35,749 nucleotides of DNA from Candidatus Aenigmatarchaeota archaeon (GCA_016180965.1 JACPAF010000001.1:74111-109859); one strand, 5' to 3'. Counted from the first letter of the stretch, positions 1 through 8,799 are shown. Notes: generated from the sequence alone by a model not told the origin. Program-made: numbers and translations.

Positions 1-1
1 C

Positions 2-763
2 GAGTACGTATCCAACATGGCGTTCGTTTCCTTTATGATCATACTTATCGGGTGGCCTACGATTTCTCTGCTGCTGGGGCTGGCGTTCGGATATGCCAAG
101 ATAAGTTCGGTGGCGCTTGCTGTCACACTTTCATTCACGATCTCCATGACACTTGGAATCACGGCCGCGGTGGCGCTTTTTTATTATCCTTCCGTGTCTG
201 CCGGCAGCAGGAAAAGGAAGATAGAAAATTCGCTGCCGTTTGGAACGATGTACATGGCGACCATTTCAAGTTCGGGCGCGCCGCCCGCGAAAATGTTTAA
301 AATAATAGCCGACTTCTCGGAATTCGGCGAACTATCCAAGGAGGTGTCCAGGATTTACACGGACACGGAAATATTCGGCATGGACATTAAGACCGCGCTG
401 CAAAAAGCCGCGGAACGCACGCCGTCTGACAAGTTCAAGGATCTGCTGTGGGGATTGTCCACAATAATAAACACCGGAGGCGACATGAGCGGATATTTGC
501 GCGAGAAGTCAAAGGCTTACATGGCCGATTTCAGGCGCAGCATAAAAGATTATTCTGAACAGATGTCCCTTTACATAGAAATGTACATAACGCTGATCAT
601 CGTCGGCTCGGTTTTTTTCCTCGTGCTAAGTGCTGTCATGACTGCCATTTCCCCGTCGTCGTCGATAATATCGGTACAGTTTTTCGTGATATTCATTTTC
701 CTACCGCTCGTATCGGTCGGTTTTATTTTCCTTTCGAAAGGGATCTCGCCAACAGAGGAATAA
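2..763 (+). CDS. T2SSF-domain membrane protein (TadC/FlaJ-like), 5' end outside window
   Basis: The frame is open to the left edge, so the gene probably begins upstream; the first ATG inside the window is at 17. The visible ~250 residues hold two N-terminal hydrophobic segments, a cytoplasmic stretch with the T2SSF pattern (a GAPPAKMF segment, then a NTGGDMSGYL segment) and two C-terminal membrane segments. Proteins of this family form the inner-membrane platform of type IV pili, Tad pili and archaella and work with a secretion ATPase. It ends one base before a second T2SSF gene, so the two are surely cotranscribed and may form a heteromeric platform. The ATPase is not in the window. The family call is firm; pilus versus archaellum-like use cannot be decided here. 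Confidence 0.85.
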   Translation, partial: EYVSNMAFVSFMIILIGWPTISLLLGLAFGYAKISSVALAVTLSFTISMTLGITAAVALFYYPSVSAGSRKRKIENSLPFGTMYMATISSSGAPPAKMFKIIADFSEFGELSKEVSRIYTDTEIFGMDIKTALQKAAERTPSDKFKDLLWGLSTIINTGGDMSGYLREKSKAYMADFRRSIKDYSEQMSLYIEMYITLIIVGSVFFLVLSAVMTAISPSSSIISVQFFVIFIFLPLVSVGFIFLSKGISPTEE

Positions 764-764
764 T

Positions 765-1754
765 ATGATAGAGAAATTAAAAAAACACCTCCCGAAAATG
801 ACTGATGAAAACTCCATTGCAATTTATCCGATGATGTTTGCGCTGCTGCTTCTGATCATCGGCATATTTTTCGTGAAAACCGAAACGGGGACGCCGGACA
901 TCGGGGTCATAGGCAACCTGGTTTTTCTTTCCGTGCTGGTTATCATAGGGCCTTACCTGATCAAAAAATACCTGGACTATTCCTGGATAAAAAGCCTTGA
1001 AGACCAGTTTCCCAGTTTCCTTCGGGATCTTTCGGAATCGCAAAGGTCGGGCATGAACTTAATACAGGCGTTAAGCTCTGCGTCAGAGTCCAATTACGGC
1101 AAATTGACACCTGAAATAAGAAGGATCGTAAACCATTACACATGGGGCGTGCCGTTTGAGCGCATAATAGAAATTTTCATAAGCCGCACAAAGGATTCGG
1201 AATTAATGACCCGTTCGATGCGCATAATAAAAGAGGCTTACGCGTCGGGCGGAAACATAACTTCAACCTTGGAATCCGTGTCAAGGGACGTTTCCGTAAT
1301 TAAGGACGCGGAGAAGGAAAAAAAATCTTCGCTCGGGCAGCACGTAATGATAATGTACGCGATATTTTTCATGTTCCTGATAATTGTGTTATCATTGACG
1401 AAAATATTGATACCGATGTTTAAGCAACAGGGCGTATCATTGAATGGTTCAGGTTCATTCGGATTCAGCGACCCGTGCAGGCTGTGTTCAAGCATCAACA
1501 GCGATTTGAACTGCATGCCGTGCTCCATTTACGGCATAGTTTGCAGCATGTTCGGCATTAATGCGGGAGTCGGCTGTTATTACACTTCATTGTTCTTCTC
1601 CATGCTCATGCTGCAGGGGATTTTCGGCGGGCTCGTTGCAGGCCAGATAAGCGAGAATTCTGTAACGAGCGGGTTAAAACATTCCATGATAATGGCCGGT
1701 TTGGGATTTGCAACGTTCAGTATATTCATAAGAATCGGTTTCATCGGGTTTTGA
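765..1754 (+). CDS. Second T2SSF-domain membrane protein (TadC/FlaJ-like) with a cysteine-rich loop
   Basis: This 329-residue protein has membrane segments near residues 22-38, 48-66, 194-216, 272-296 and 306-326. A T2SSF cytoplasmic domain lies between about 75 and 190 and includes FPSFLRDLSES and YASGGNITSTLESVS, typical of archaeal TadC/FlaJ platform proteins. The ATG lies one base after the preceding stop, and the stop overlaps the region of the next start, so this is one operon. The oddity is the loop between about 222 and 272. It has six cysteines (238, 241, 250, 253, 260, 271), including two CxxC pairs, where platform proteins normally have a short plain loop. That could be a metal site or a disulphide-stabilised outer loop; topology is inferred only. 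Role: partner of the upstream T2SSF protein in assembling a surface filament. Confidence 0.88.
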   Translation: MIEKLKKHLPKMTDENSIAIYPMMFALLLLIIGIFFVKTETGTPDIGVIGNLVFLSVLVIIGPYLIKKYLDYSWIKSLEDQFPSFLRDLSESQRSGMNLIQALSSASESNYGKLTPEIRRIVNHYTWGVPFERIIEIFISRTKDSELMTRSMRIIKEAYASGGNITSTLESVSRDVSVIKDAEKEKKSSLGQHVMIMYAIFFMFLIIVLSLTKILIPMFKQQGVSLNGSGSFGFSDPCRLCSSINSDLNCMPCSIYGIVCSMFGINAGVGCYYTSLFFSMLMLQGIFGGLVAGQISENSVTSGLKHSMIMAGLGFATFSIFIRIGFIGF

Positions 1755-1756
1755 GG

Positions 1757-2362
1757 ATGTACGCCAACTACAAAGGACAATTTACCGTTGAATTTATCAT
1801 GGCAGTTGTGTCATTCATAATCATCGTAGTGTATGCCATGAATTTTGCCAGCAACGAAATGACCCCGTTTTCTTCGCAGCACAACTCAAATATTATCCAA
1901 GCCCGCGCCTACCAAATATCCGAATTCCTCATCTTCGATGACGGGTCATGGGACGGGCTGCCGGCAGATTTTGCCAACGAAAATCCCAACCCGCTAAATC
2001 CTGCCAGGATCGGGCTCGGAAACGGGTACCATATACTGAACGGCACGAAGATAAAATATCTCAACACCCTGTGTTCCAGTGAAGCTGGCTACAGCAGGAT
2101 ACTGTCGAAGTTAAACATAAACAACCACGTTCCTGTGGAGAGCTTCAAAGATTTCAAAAGCTACCTGCTGTCCGAAAACAGGTGTGTGGATATTTCAATA
2201 TACGACCCATATTCCCAGCTTGTTTCATGCCCGCCGAAAGCCGAGTCGGAAAATTGGGAGTGCGTAAAATCCAAAACGTCCGCGACCGAGAGGCTGCAAA
2301 TTGTGCGTTACTCATTGAACGATGCCGGCGAAATCATAAACATGACTGTGGGTGTATGGTAA
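1757..2362 (+). CDS. Pilin-like protein with class III signal peptide
   Basis: The first in-frame start is TTG at 1751 inside the previous gene, but ATG at 1757 gives a cleaner product. The N-terminus reads MYANYKGQFTVEF followed by about 16 hydrophobic residues. KG|Q with Glu at +5 is the class III signal peptide pattern cut by archaeal prepilin peptidases (EppA/PibD type). The remaining ~170 residues are soluble and extracellular in prediction, with four cysteines (one each in TLCSSE and NRCVDI, then VSCPP and WECVK) that could form disulphides. I do not recognise the body. Placement directly after two platform genes supports a major or minor pilin of the same system. The next gene starts on its stop codon (TAATG), so translation is probably coupled. 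Confidence 0.75.
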   Translation: MYANYKGQFTVEFIMAVVSFIIIVVYAMNFASNEMTPFSSQHNSNIIQARAYQISEFLIFDDGSWDGLPADFANENPNPLNPARIGLGNGYHILNGTKIKYLNTLCSSEAGYSRILSKLNINNHVPVESFKDFKSYLLSENRCVDISIYDPYSQLVSCPPKAESENWECVKSKTSATERLQIVRYSLNDAGEIINMTVGVW

Positions 2363-4203
2363 TGAAAGGTTACATACATACTATGGAAATCATAATTTCG
2401 ACCCTGTTGATACTGCTTGTGCTGTCGCAATTTTCATCGCTCTACACCAGAGACCCCCAATGGACAAAAAATTATCTATCGTTGTTATCAAGAGATCTAA
2501 TTTTCACGGCGAATTCGCTTGGCAGCGACTGGCAAAACTCTTCTTTTGTTTCATCTTCCATAAATAAAATATTATTTTCAGATTTCATCGAATACGAATT
2601 TGGGCTGAAAAATTCGATAAAAAGAAATATTTTCGTGGGATGCGCCTGCGATCCGCCGGAATTGACGAAATTGCAGCAACAATTGAACGGTTTCTCGTTA
2701 AACGGGCATGCAATGAATTTTCATGTCTTGGACTTGGCGGGTGTGCAGGACTGGAGCTCGCTGGACGTGATAATTTACGGGCACTACCAGGCCATGGACA
2801 AGCAAAAATTATTGGACTTCCTAAGATACGACAAAGGTTTAATTCTAATATCCACAATAACGCAAGCACAAATAAGTTCCGATGCTGTCCTCGGGGAGGT
2901 GTTCGGGTTGAAATGGGTATCGAATTCTGTGACAGGCTCGTCTTCGGATGATGTTTTCGTGCCCGGCCATCCGCAAAACAAAAGTTATGATATTAAAAAA
3001 TATTTTTATGGGTTTAGATATACAGGCGCAACTTCAACGCGCACTTCCGAAAGCGATTTGCCCGGCATAACCGGCATACAGGTTTCCGGCGAACCGGTTT
3101 CATGCACCAACAGCACGCACGAAGGCACGTTAAAAATGCGCGGCCCGGAAAAGAAATTCTGGATAATCGACGGATCGCAAAAACCGGGCGGAGGGACGTA
3201 TTGTGATTATGTCCTTTACTTCGATGAAAATTCCAACAGTCTGGCTGATTCAAGCGAAGGTCCGTACGTTGAAGGGTCTGCTATAACCATGAATGGGTTT
3301 GCTTCCAAGCTCAGAGACTTGAATATACAAAATTACAATGAGATGGCCGAAGCTGAAACTGGATCTGGTTGGCCGCTTGCTTCTGCGCACAGCCTGTGCA
3401 CCGGCGACGTGGATGACATATGTTCGGAAGGAGACGCGCTGTGGACGGACGACAGGGACGATGTTGCTACGATTAGTATCAATGTAAACAGGCCTGACCG
3501 CTACGAATTGTGGCTTCGTTCCTACAGAAGCGACGACCCGACAGAAAAAGAAAGGGAATATTTCGTTTCCGTAGATGGCGGCACGGAAATTTTAATTGAC
3601 CCGTTCACGCAAAAAGACCCAACATTTGCCGGCCCGTGGGGATGGAACCGCGTCGAGAGCCAGGCAGGCTCGACAATATTGCTTGATTTGGGAATCCATA
3701 CTATAACTTTGCGCACGCCGAAAAACAGCGAAGAACACGAATGGGAAAGTTCGGCCGTCGATTGGATATTTTTGCGCAACACAACATTCAACGTAAAAAA
3801 CAGCGCGGGTTTCATTTTTGAAAAGAATTACAAATTCGTGGACTTTTCGGAAGCTGGACCGTTTCCCGACGATGATAAAGTCGCCAGGATAGCAGTGGGA
3901 AGCGAGAAAAAATATTCGATGCCGCCTGATAATGCGCCGGTCGCTTCGGTCATAGTAAAGGACGGCATTACTGACAGGAAAGCCGGCCGGGCAGTTTGGA
4001 TCGCGGCTAACAACGAAGGGGAAGATTCCAGGACGCTGATGCGTTCCATCGTTGTGTGGGCCTCACAAAAGGAATTTATAAGCATACAAAACCCCTCATT
4101 AAGCGGAAGCGCAACCCAAACATACACCGTGTTTGAAAACGGGGACATGCTAAACCCGTACCAGATTTTCATAACGCTGTGGTATTCGAGAAGGGTTGGC
4201 TGA
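2362..4203 (+). CDS. Large membrane-anchored extracellular protein of the pilus cluster, with CBM-like beta-sandwich
   Basis: I start this at ATG 2362, which overlaps the previous TAA, giving 613 residues; the frame is open further upstream but lies inside the previous gene. Residues 1-26 (MKGYIHTMEIII plus a hydrophobic run) look like a pilin-type anchor: a KG pair, Glu six residues later, then a membrane segment. Residues ~90-215 contain a hydrophobic-strand pattern (LDVIIYGHYQAM, KGLILIST) like a flavodoxin- or ThuA-type alpha/beta fold. Residues ~323-476 begin MAEAETGSGW and include YELWLRSYRS, FVSVDGG and GIHTITLRTP, the pattern of carbohydrate-binding jelly-roll domains (CBM6/35-like). 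Several cysteines occur (for example 94 and 96). Likely role: a surface or tip protein that binds glycans or other cells. The function is inference. Confidence 0.6.
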   Translation: MKGYIHTMEIIISTLLILLVLSQFSSLYTRDPQWTKNYLSLLSRDLIFTANSLGSDWQNSSFVSSSINKILFSDFIEYEFGLKNSIKRNIFVGCACDPPELTKLQQQLNGFSLNGHAMNFHVLDLAGVQDWSSLDVIIYGHYQAMDKQKLLDFLRYDKGLILISTITQAQISSDAVLGEVFGLKWVSNSVTGSSSDDVFVPGHPQNKSYDIKKYFYGFRYTGATSTRTSESDLPGITGIQVSGEPVSCTNSTHEGTLKMRGPEKKFWIIDGSQKPGGGTYCDYVLYFDENSNSLADSSEGPYVEGSAITMNGFASKLRDLNIQNYNEMAEAETGSGWPLASAHSLCTGDVDDICSEGDALWTDDRDDVATISINVNRPDRYELWLRSYRSDDPTEKEREYFVSVDGGTEILIDPFTQKDPTFAGPWGWNRVESQAGSTILLDLGIHTITLRTPKNSEEHEWESSAVDWIFLRNTTFNVKNSAGFIFEKNYKFVDFSEAGPFPDDDKVARIAVGSEKKYSMPPDNAPVASVIVKDGITDRKAGRAVWIAANNEGEDSRTLMRSIVVWASQKEFISIQNPSLSGSATQTYTVFENGDMLNPYQIFITLWYSRRVG

Positions 4204-4218
4204 AAAATTTCGGAATGC

Positions 4219-4827
4219 ATGATTATGAATTTTTGTCCAAGATGCGGGAAAGAAGATAAATTAATTGACGGGCTGTGCCTTAATTGTTTCAAAGAAACGA
4301 CCGTGTTAGCCGAATTTACAGGCAAGCTTGTCCAATGTTCCATATGCAAGCGATGGCTCTCCAAAGGCACGTGGAAAACTTTCGAAGAGGCTTTACAAGA
4401 CGGCATAAAACATAAGGGCTTGTTAATAGAGACTGACACAACAAACCACGGAAATTATTATACCATAGAATATTCCATAGACTACAAAAAAAATATTTTC
4501 AAAGGCGTCATTGAGGTACACTCTTCTGTCAGAAAAATAGCGTGCACAAACTGTTCGCGCACTCGCGGAGGCTATTACGAGGCCATGGTACAGTTACGCG
4601 GCAACTGGCGAAAACCGTTTGAATACGCCAACTGGGTGGGAACATCGAAAGTGGACGAAAGGAAGGAAGGCGTCGACCTTTACGTGATCAAATTCGCAGA
4701 AGCCGGTAAACTTGTGGGCATGCTGAAAAAGAAATTCAAACCAGAAGTGAAGGAATCTTCATCGATGGCCGGCATGAAAGACGGACAGCACATCAACAGG
4801 AAGACTATTATGCTTAGGTTCAAATAA
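4219..4827 (+). CDS. NMD3-family ribosome biogenesis protein
   Basis: The ~200-residue product opens with zinc-binding motifs CPRCG and CLNC, then CSICKRW, and a further CTNCSRTRGGYYEAMVQLRG segment. This is the cysteine layout and the GG-Y-A-QLR signature of the NMD3 N-terminal half. In eukaryotes NMD3 is the 60S export adaptor; the archaeal form is thought to act on the large subunit, where it shares logic with aIF6. Alternative ATGs are at 4215 (different frame), 4219 and 4225; MNFCPRCG from 4225 is equally plausible. It lies 15 bases after the pilus-cluster gene and 17 bases before aIF1A, so it belongs to the translation run that follows. The C-terminus is short and lysine-rich. Confidence 0.85.
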   Translation: MIMNFCPRCGKEDKLIDGLCLNCFKETTVLAEFTGKLVQCSICKRWLSKGTWKTFEEALQDGIKHKGLLIETDTTNHGNYYTIEYSIDYKKNIFKGVIEVHSSVRKIACTNCSRTRGGYYEAMVQLRGNWRKPFEYANWVGTSKVDERKEGVDLYVIKFAEAGKLVGMLKKKFKPEVKESSSMAGMKDGQHINRKTIMLRFK

Positions 4828-4844
4828 TATAGGTGAGTGAAATA

Positions 4845-5132
4845 ATGGAAGAACAACAACCGGAGCGCGTACGGCTGCAAAGGCCCGGAGAAATCATGGG
4901 AACCGTAATGGAATTGTTAGGCGGGGACCGCTTTCGTGTCGATTGCAACGACGGCAAAGTGCGCATATGTAGGATACCGGGCAAACTCAGAAAAAAAGTA
5001 TGGATACGCCCGAATGATGTTGTGCTGGTCGAGCCGTGGGTGGCACAAGGCGACGCGCGCGGCGATTTGGTGTGGCGTTACACCGGCACACAGGTGCTGT
5101 GGCTAAAAAAACAAGGTTACATAAAACAATAA
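4845..5132 (+). CDS. eif1A: Translation initiation factor aIF1A
   Basis: This 95-residue OB-fold protein carries the eIF1A signature (LGGDRFRVDCNDGKVRICRIPGK, then KKVWIRPNDVVLVEPW) and ends with the VLWLKKQGYI tail. It binds the small-subunit A site and helps start selection. A GTG at 4833 would add four residues, but the bases there (AGGTGA at 4831-4836) form a good Shine-Dalgarno sequence eight bases before ATG 4845, so I prefer the ATG. In many archaea this gene is followed by a RIO1 kinase and a KH-domain protein; here the kinase is absent and the KH protein follows directly. Confidence 0.95.
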   Translation: MEEQQPERVRLQRPGEIMGTVMELLGGDRFRVDCNDGKVRICRIPGKLRKKVWIRPNDVVLVEPWVAQGDARGDLVWRYTGTQVLWLKKQGYIKQ

Positions 5133-5164
5133 TATTCCCGTAAAATTTTTGGAATTGTTTTTAC

Positions 5165-5665
5165 ATGATGGAGTTTGTTAAAATCCCGGAGGAACGGAAA
5201 GCTATTGCAATAGGCAAGAATGCTGCGGTGAAAAAACAGATTGAATCTCTGACTGAGACGGAAATAACCATTGGCGACGATGTAAAAATAGAGGGCGACG
5301 ACCCCGTAAAAATTCTGGATGCTAAAAATATTATTACTGCGATAGGGCGCGGGTTCGCGCCGGAAAAGGCGATGAAACTTTCTGACAACGATAACATACT
5401 TGAGATAATCAGCCTGAAAGGTTTCACGCCCAAAAAAAGGCCGACCCAGAAGGGGCGTTTGATAGGAACCAAAGGCAAAACGAGAAAATTAATAGAAGAA
5501 TTTACAGGCTGCGATATTTCCGTGTATGGCGACACAGTTTCAATCATTGGAGGCTGGGAATCTTCCAACGTAGCGAAACAAGCCATAGAACAAATACTTG
5601 AAGGACGCTCGCACCAGTCCGTTTACAAATTCTTGGAAAAAAACCACACAAACAACTCTTCATAA
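5165..5665 (+). CDS. Pno1/Dim2-like KH-domain RNA-binding protein
   Basis: The 166-residue protein has two KH-like modules. The N-terminal one includes IPEERKAIAIGKNAAVKKQIE. The C-terminal one includes GRLIGTKGKTRKLIEEFTGCDISVYG with the GxxG loop (GTKG), followed by IIGGWESSNVAKQAIEQILEG and the HQSVYKFLE tail typical of archaeal Pno1/Dim2. In eukaryotes this factor binds the 3' end of 18S rRNA during 40S assembly and works with Nob1 and RIO1. Either ATG 5165 or 5168 could start it. It sits between aIF1A and Top6B, an order common in archaea. Confidence 0.9.
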   Translation: MMEFVKIPEERKAIAIGKNAAVKKQIESLTETEITIGDDVKIEGDDPVKILDAKNIITAIGRGFAPEKAMKLSDNDNILEIISLKGFTPKKRPTQKGRLIGTKGKTRKLIEEFTGCDISVYGDTVSIIGGWESSNVAKQAIEQILEGRSHQSVYKFLEKNHTNNSS

Positions 5666-5674
5666 TCGATGAAT

Positions 5675-5682
5675 TTTATATA
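5675..5682 (+). promoter_or_regulatory. TATA box of the top6B-top6A unit
   Basis: TTTATATA lies about 33 bases before the TTG start at 5712. With the usual ~26-base TATA-to-start distance, transcription would begin near 5703-5708, giving a nearly leaderless message. Confidence 0.55.
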
Positions 5683-5711
5683 CTATAACCGCAAATAATT
5701 AAGGGATTTCT

Positions 5712-8700
5712 TTGAGTGATAAAACGGCTGAAAAGATCGAAAAAGTAAAAAGTGCGCAGGAAATGTCAAGAGACCAGCGCGACATATCGGTTTCCGAATT
5801 CTTTGAGAAAAACCGCCACTTATTGGGTTATGATAACAAGGTCAAGGCTCTGCTTACCATTGTAAGGGAAGCCGTCGACAACTCGCTGGATGCGACGGAA
5901 GAAGCCAGAATAATTCCCGACATAAAAATTTCGGTAAAACCCGCGAAAGACCTGAAAGACCGCTACATAATTTCCGTGGAAGACAATGGACCGGGAATAA
6001 TAAAAGAGAATATCGGACGCGTATTCGGAAAACTTTTATTTGGGTCTAAATTTCATAGGCTGAGGCAGTCATTGACTGCTGACGAACCAGTGTTTTTAAT
6101 AAAAGACGGCAAAACCGAACTTATGCCAATAGGGCAACTGGTAGATTCCTATTTATCGGCAGGGGAGGGGGAAAAGGATGTATCCGAAAGAAGCCTTTTT
6201 GTGCCAGCTTTTGATCCAAAATCTTACAAGTACAGTTTCCGAAAAGTCAGCCACGTAATCAGGCACAAAAGAAACAATGAAATAATCAAACTTTTCCTGT
6301 CGACAGGCAGAACAATAAAGATAACCGGCTGCCACAGCGTGTTTTCCATAAACATGAAAAGCGGTAAACTTGAAGAAACCGAGGCTAGATTATTGAAAGA
6401 AGGGCGTTATATAGCGATTCCCAAAACACTACCTTCTTTGAATATATCAGAAATTAATATTTTAGATTATCTTGGCTACGAGGATGTAAAAGACAACTGG
6501 GCTTATGTGTACGGTGTGCCGAAAGAAATTTTAGACAAGATAGTTGGAATGTCTCAAACCGTCCACAAAAAAACTGACAAGAGCAGGAAATACTATCGAC
6601 TGCTTACCGATGAAGGCGAAACCATTGACATACTCGACGACAGCATGAGACAATATTACAACAAGAAATTCCTCCCGCTTCACATAGTACTCAAATTAAA
6701 ACTAAAAGATTTTGTAAAAGAGTGCACAATAAAAACCTACTATCATGGACGAGAAACAAGGTTTCCCGTTTCGATAGAAATAAGCGACAAGTTAATGAGA
6801 TTTTTGGGGCTTTTTGTTGCCGAAGGGCATTCAGACAAACGTCAAATAGGACTCACGTTTGGTAAACATGAGGATCACCTGATAGATGAGATGCTCGATT
6901 TTGCCAGAATTTTTGGAATTAATACAACCATAGAAAACAGGAAAAATTCGATAAGAGTAAAGTTGTTTGGCAACATCTTTGTAAAACTGATTTCCAATTT
7001 ATGCGCAAGGGGCGCTCACAACAAAAAAGTTCCTGAATTTGTATTCCGCGCCGGCACGGAGATGAGACAGCACTTTATCGATGCCCTTTACCAAGGAGAC
7101 GGGCATAAGGTGAAGGGAAGAAACTGTATCATGTTGAATACTGTAAGCCGAAGACTGGCTAATGAAATCATGTATCTATGGTCGATGCAGGGCGTGACGG
7201 CCTGCATAACCAGCAGGAAAAACAAAGGTTTAGGCAAGAATCCTTCCGTCTGCTATGTTGTCAACGTTTATGGAAGTGACATAAACAAATCTTTTGTTTT
7301 TTCCACATCGCAGAGAGAAAGAACAAGAAACGTGGAATATGATTCGGCTAGTTATATCTCCACAAATTCCAGTCAGACTACCAAAACCGAGTTACTGGAA
7401 TCGGACCTGTGCTTTGCCAAGGTTAAACGTTTAGAAATTATTAACGACGGTTATGAATTTGTATACGACCTTTCTGTGCCCGAATGCGAAAACTTCGTTG
7501 GTGGGTTTGGTGGAATCGCATGCCACAACTCAAGAGGTCAGCAGGGCATAGGAATATCCGGTGCCGTTCTTTATGCGCAGTTGACAAGCGGAAAACCCGC
7601 AAAAATAGTTTCTTCCACAGGGGACGGAAAAACACACCACATAGAATTAATGATAGACACGTACAAGAACGAGCCGGAAATACTGAAAGAAGAAATAAAA
7701 GAAGGAAAAATTTGGCACGGCATTAAAGTCGAGCTGGAAGTGGAAGGGAAATACGTAGAACACCAGCAATCAATACCCGAATACATAAAACAAACCGCAA
7801 TCTCAAACCCGTACGCTGAAATAATTTACGACGGACCGGAAAGCAAAATAAAATTTGAACGTTCAGTAAAAACTTTGCCGGAAGCGCCCAAATCGATAAA
7901 ACCGCACCCGCACGGCGTGGAAATAGGAATACTCCGGAGAATGTTAAGAAACACCGAAGCACGCACGCTTACGGGGTTTTTAACAACTGATTTTTCGCGC
8001 GTCGGGCAAAGTTCGGCCAAGGAAATAATCAGGGTTGCAAAATTCGACGAAGACGTGAACCCGAAAAACATAGACGGGCCGCAGGTTGAGAAATTATTCC
8101 AGGCCATACAACAGGTACAATTAATAAAACCCCAACTTGATTGTTTGTCGCCGTTGCGCGAAAAATTGGTCGAGGAAGGTCTGAAAAAGCAATTAAAACC
8201 GGAATACGTGGTTGCGATAACGAGGCCGCCGGACGTTTATCGTGGAAATCCGTTCCAAATCGAAGTCGGTCTGGCCTATGGCGGGGAATTGCCCGTTGAC
8301 TCTGTTGCAACATTATACAGGTTCGCCAATCGTGTGCCATTAATGTACCAGGCGGGCGATTGCGCACTTGCGAAAGCGGTCAGCGAAATAGAATGGCGGC
8401 GTTACGGGTTGGAGCAGGCGTCTAGCGCAGCGCTACCTACGGGCCCGATCGCAATATTCGTTCATATCGCGTCAGTGTGGGTCCCGTTCACTTCAGAGTC
8501 CAAGGAGGCGATTGCATCTTATCCGGAAATAATAAAAGAGGTCAAGCTTGCGCTACAGGAGGCCGGGCGCAAAATAAGCATCTACGTTAACAAGAAAAGA
8601 AAAGCCGGCGAGGCTGCGATGAGGATAAGTCTTTTCGAAAAATACATACCGGAAGTTTCTGATGCGCTCGCCAGATTAAGTGGCGGAGAAAAGAGTAAGA

Positions 8701-8798
8701 TCGCGGCTAAACTTGAACTCATGTTAAAGAAGGGAAAAATCGTAATAGAAGATACGGAAGAGCCGGAAGAAGACGTTAAGCAAAAAGAGGACGAATAA
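5712..8798 (+). CDS. top6B: DNA topoisomerase VI subunit B, interrupted by an intein
   Basis: The frame encodes 1028 residues. Removing residues 120-606 leaves a 541-residue Top6B of normal size. The N-terminal GHKL ATPase shows the N box REAVDNSLDATEEA (52-65), EDNGPGI (90-96) and, split by the intein, FHRLRQ joined to SRGQQGIGISGAVLYAQ, the glycine-rich ATP-lid motif. The rest matches the transducer domain, ending in an acidic-lysine tail. TopoVIB binds ATP, dimerises and drives strand passage through TopoVIA. The start is TTG (MSDKTAEK); I see no better ATG before the conserved ISVSEFFEKNRH block. top6A begins one base after the stop, so the two are cotranscribed. The enzyme can only work if the intein splices, because the insertion breaks the ATP site. 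Confidence 0.95.
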   Translation: MSDKTAEKIEKVKSAQEMSRDQRDISVSEFFEKNRHLLGYDNKVKALLTIVREAVDNSLDATEEARIIPDIKISVKPAKDLKDRYIISVEDNGPGIIKENIGRVFGKLLFGSKFHRLRQSLTADEPVFLIKDGKTELMPIGQLVDSYLSAGEGEKDVSERSLFVPAFDPKSYKYSFRKVSHVIRHKRNNEIIKLFLSTGRTIKITGCHSVFSINMKSGKLEETEARLLKEGRYIAIPKTLPSLNISEINILDYLGYEDVKDNWAYVYGVPKEILDKIVGMSQTVHKKTDKSRKYYRLLTDEGETIDILDDSMRQYYNKKFLPLHIVLKLKLKDFVKECTIKTYYHGRETRFPVSIEISDKLMRFLGLFVAEGHSDKRQIGLTFGKHEDHLIDEMLDFARIFGINTTIENRKNSIRVKLFGNIFVKLISNLCARGAHNKKVPEFVFRAGTEMRQHFIDALYQGDGHKVKGRNCIMLNTVSRRLANEIMYLWSMQGVTACITSRKNKGLGKNPSVCYVVNVYGSDINKSFVFSTSQRERTRNVEYDSASYISTNSSQTTKTELLESDLCFAKVKRLEIINDGYEFVYDLSVPECENFVGGFGGIACHNSRGQQGIGISGAVLYAQLTSGKPAKIVSSTGDGKTHHIELMIDTYKNEPEILKEEIKEGKIWHGIKVELEVEGKYVEHQQSIPEYIKQTAISNPYAEIIYDGPESKIKFERSVKTLPEAPKSIKPHPHGVEIGILRRMLRNTEARTLTGFLTTDFSRVGQSSAKEIIRVAKFDEDVNPKNIDGPQVEKLFQAIQQVQLIKPQLDCLSPLREKLVEEGLKKQLKPEYVVAITRPPDVYRGNPFQIEVGLAYGGELPVDSVATLYRFANRVPLMYQAGDCALAKAVSEIEWRRYGLEQASSAALPTGPIAIFVHIASVWVPFTSESKEAIASYPEIIKEVKLALQEAGRKISIYVNKKRKAGEAAMRISLFEKYIPEVSDALARLSGGEKSKIAAKLELMLKKGKIVIEDTEEPEEDVKQKEDE
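6069..7529 (+). mobile_element. Intein with LAGLIDADG homing endonuclease in Top6B
   Basis: This in-frame 487-residue insert has all the splicing blocks. Block A is SLTADEPVFL (first residue Ser, host residue 120). Block B is KITGCHSVF, with T205 and H208 in the TxxH pattern. Block F is YEFVYDLSVPECENFVGG. Block G is GIACHN followed by host Ser607. So the first residue is Ser, the penultimate His, the last Asn and the +1 residue Ser, a complete set for standard splicing. Two dodecapeptide motifs mark a LAGLIDADG endonuclease: FLGLFVAEGH (364-373) and FIDALYQGDGH (455-465). Both keep the acidic residue, so the endonuclease may still be active. Base composition looks more A/T-rich than the flanking exteins, which suggests separate ancestry. 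Confidence 0.93.
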
Positions 8799-8799
8799 A

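Noticed and set aside
2182-2361. 60-residue N-terminal extension of the large anchor protein
   Set aside because: It overlaps the coding region of the preceding pilin-like gene; the coupled TAATG start at 2362 gives a sensible membrane anchor.
3828-4439. 203-codon minus-strand frame over the anchor protein end and NMD3
   Set aside because: It overlaps two well-supported genes and its product has no recognisable features.
6069-7529. Frameshifted or fused separate gene in Top6B
   Set aside because: The frame is continuous, the extein joins exactly at a conserved motif, and all intein blocks are present.
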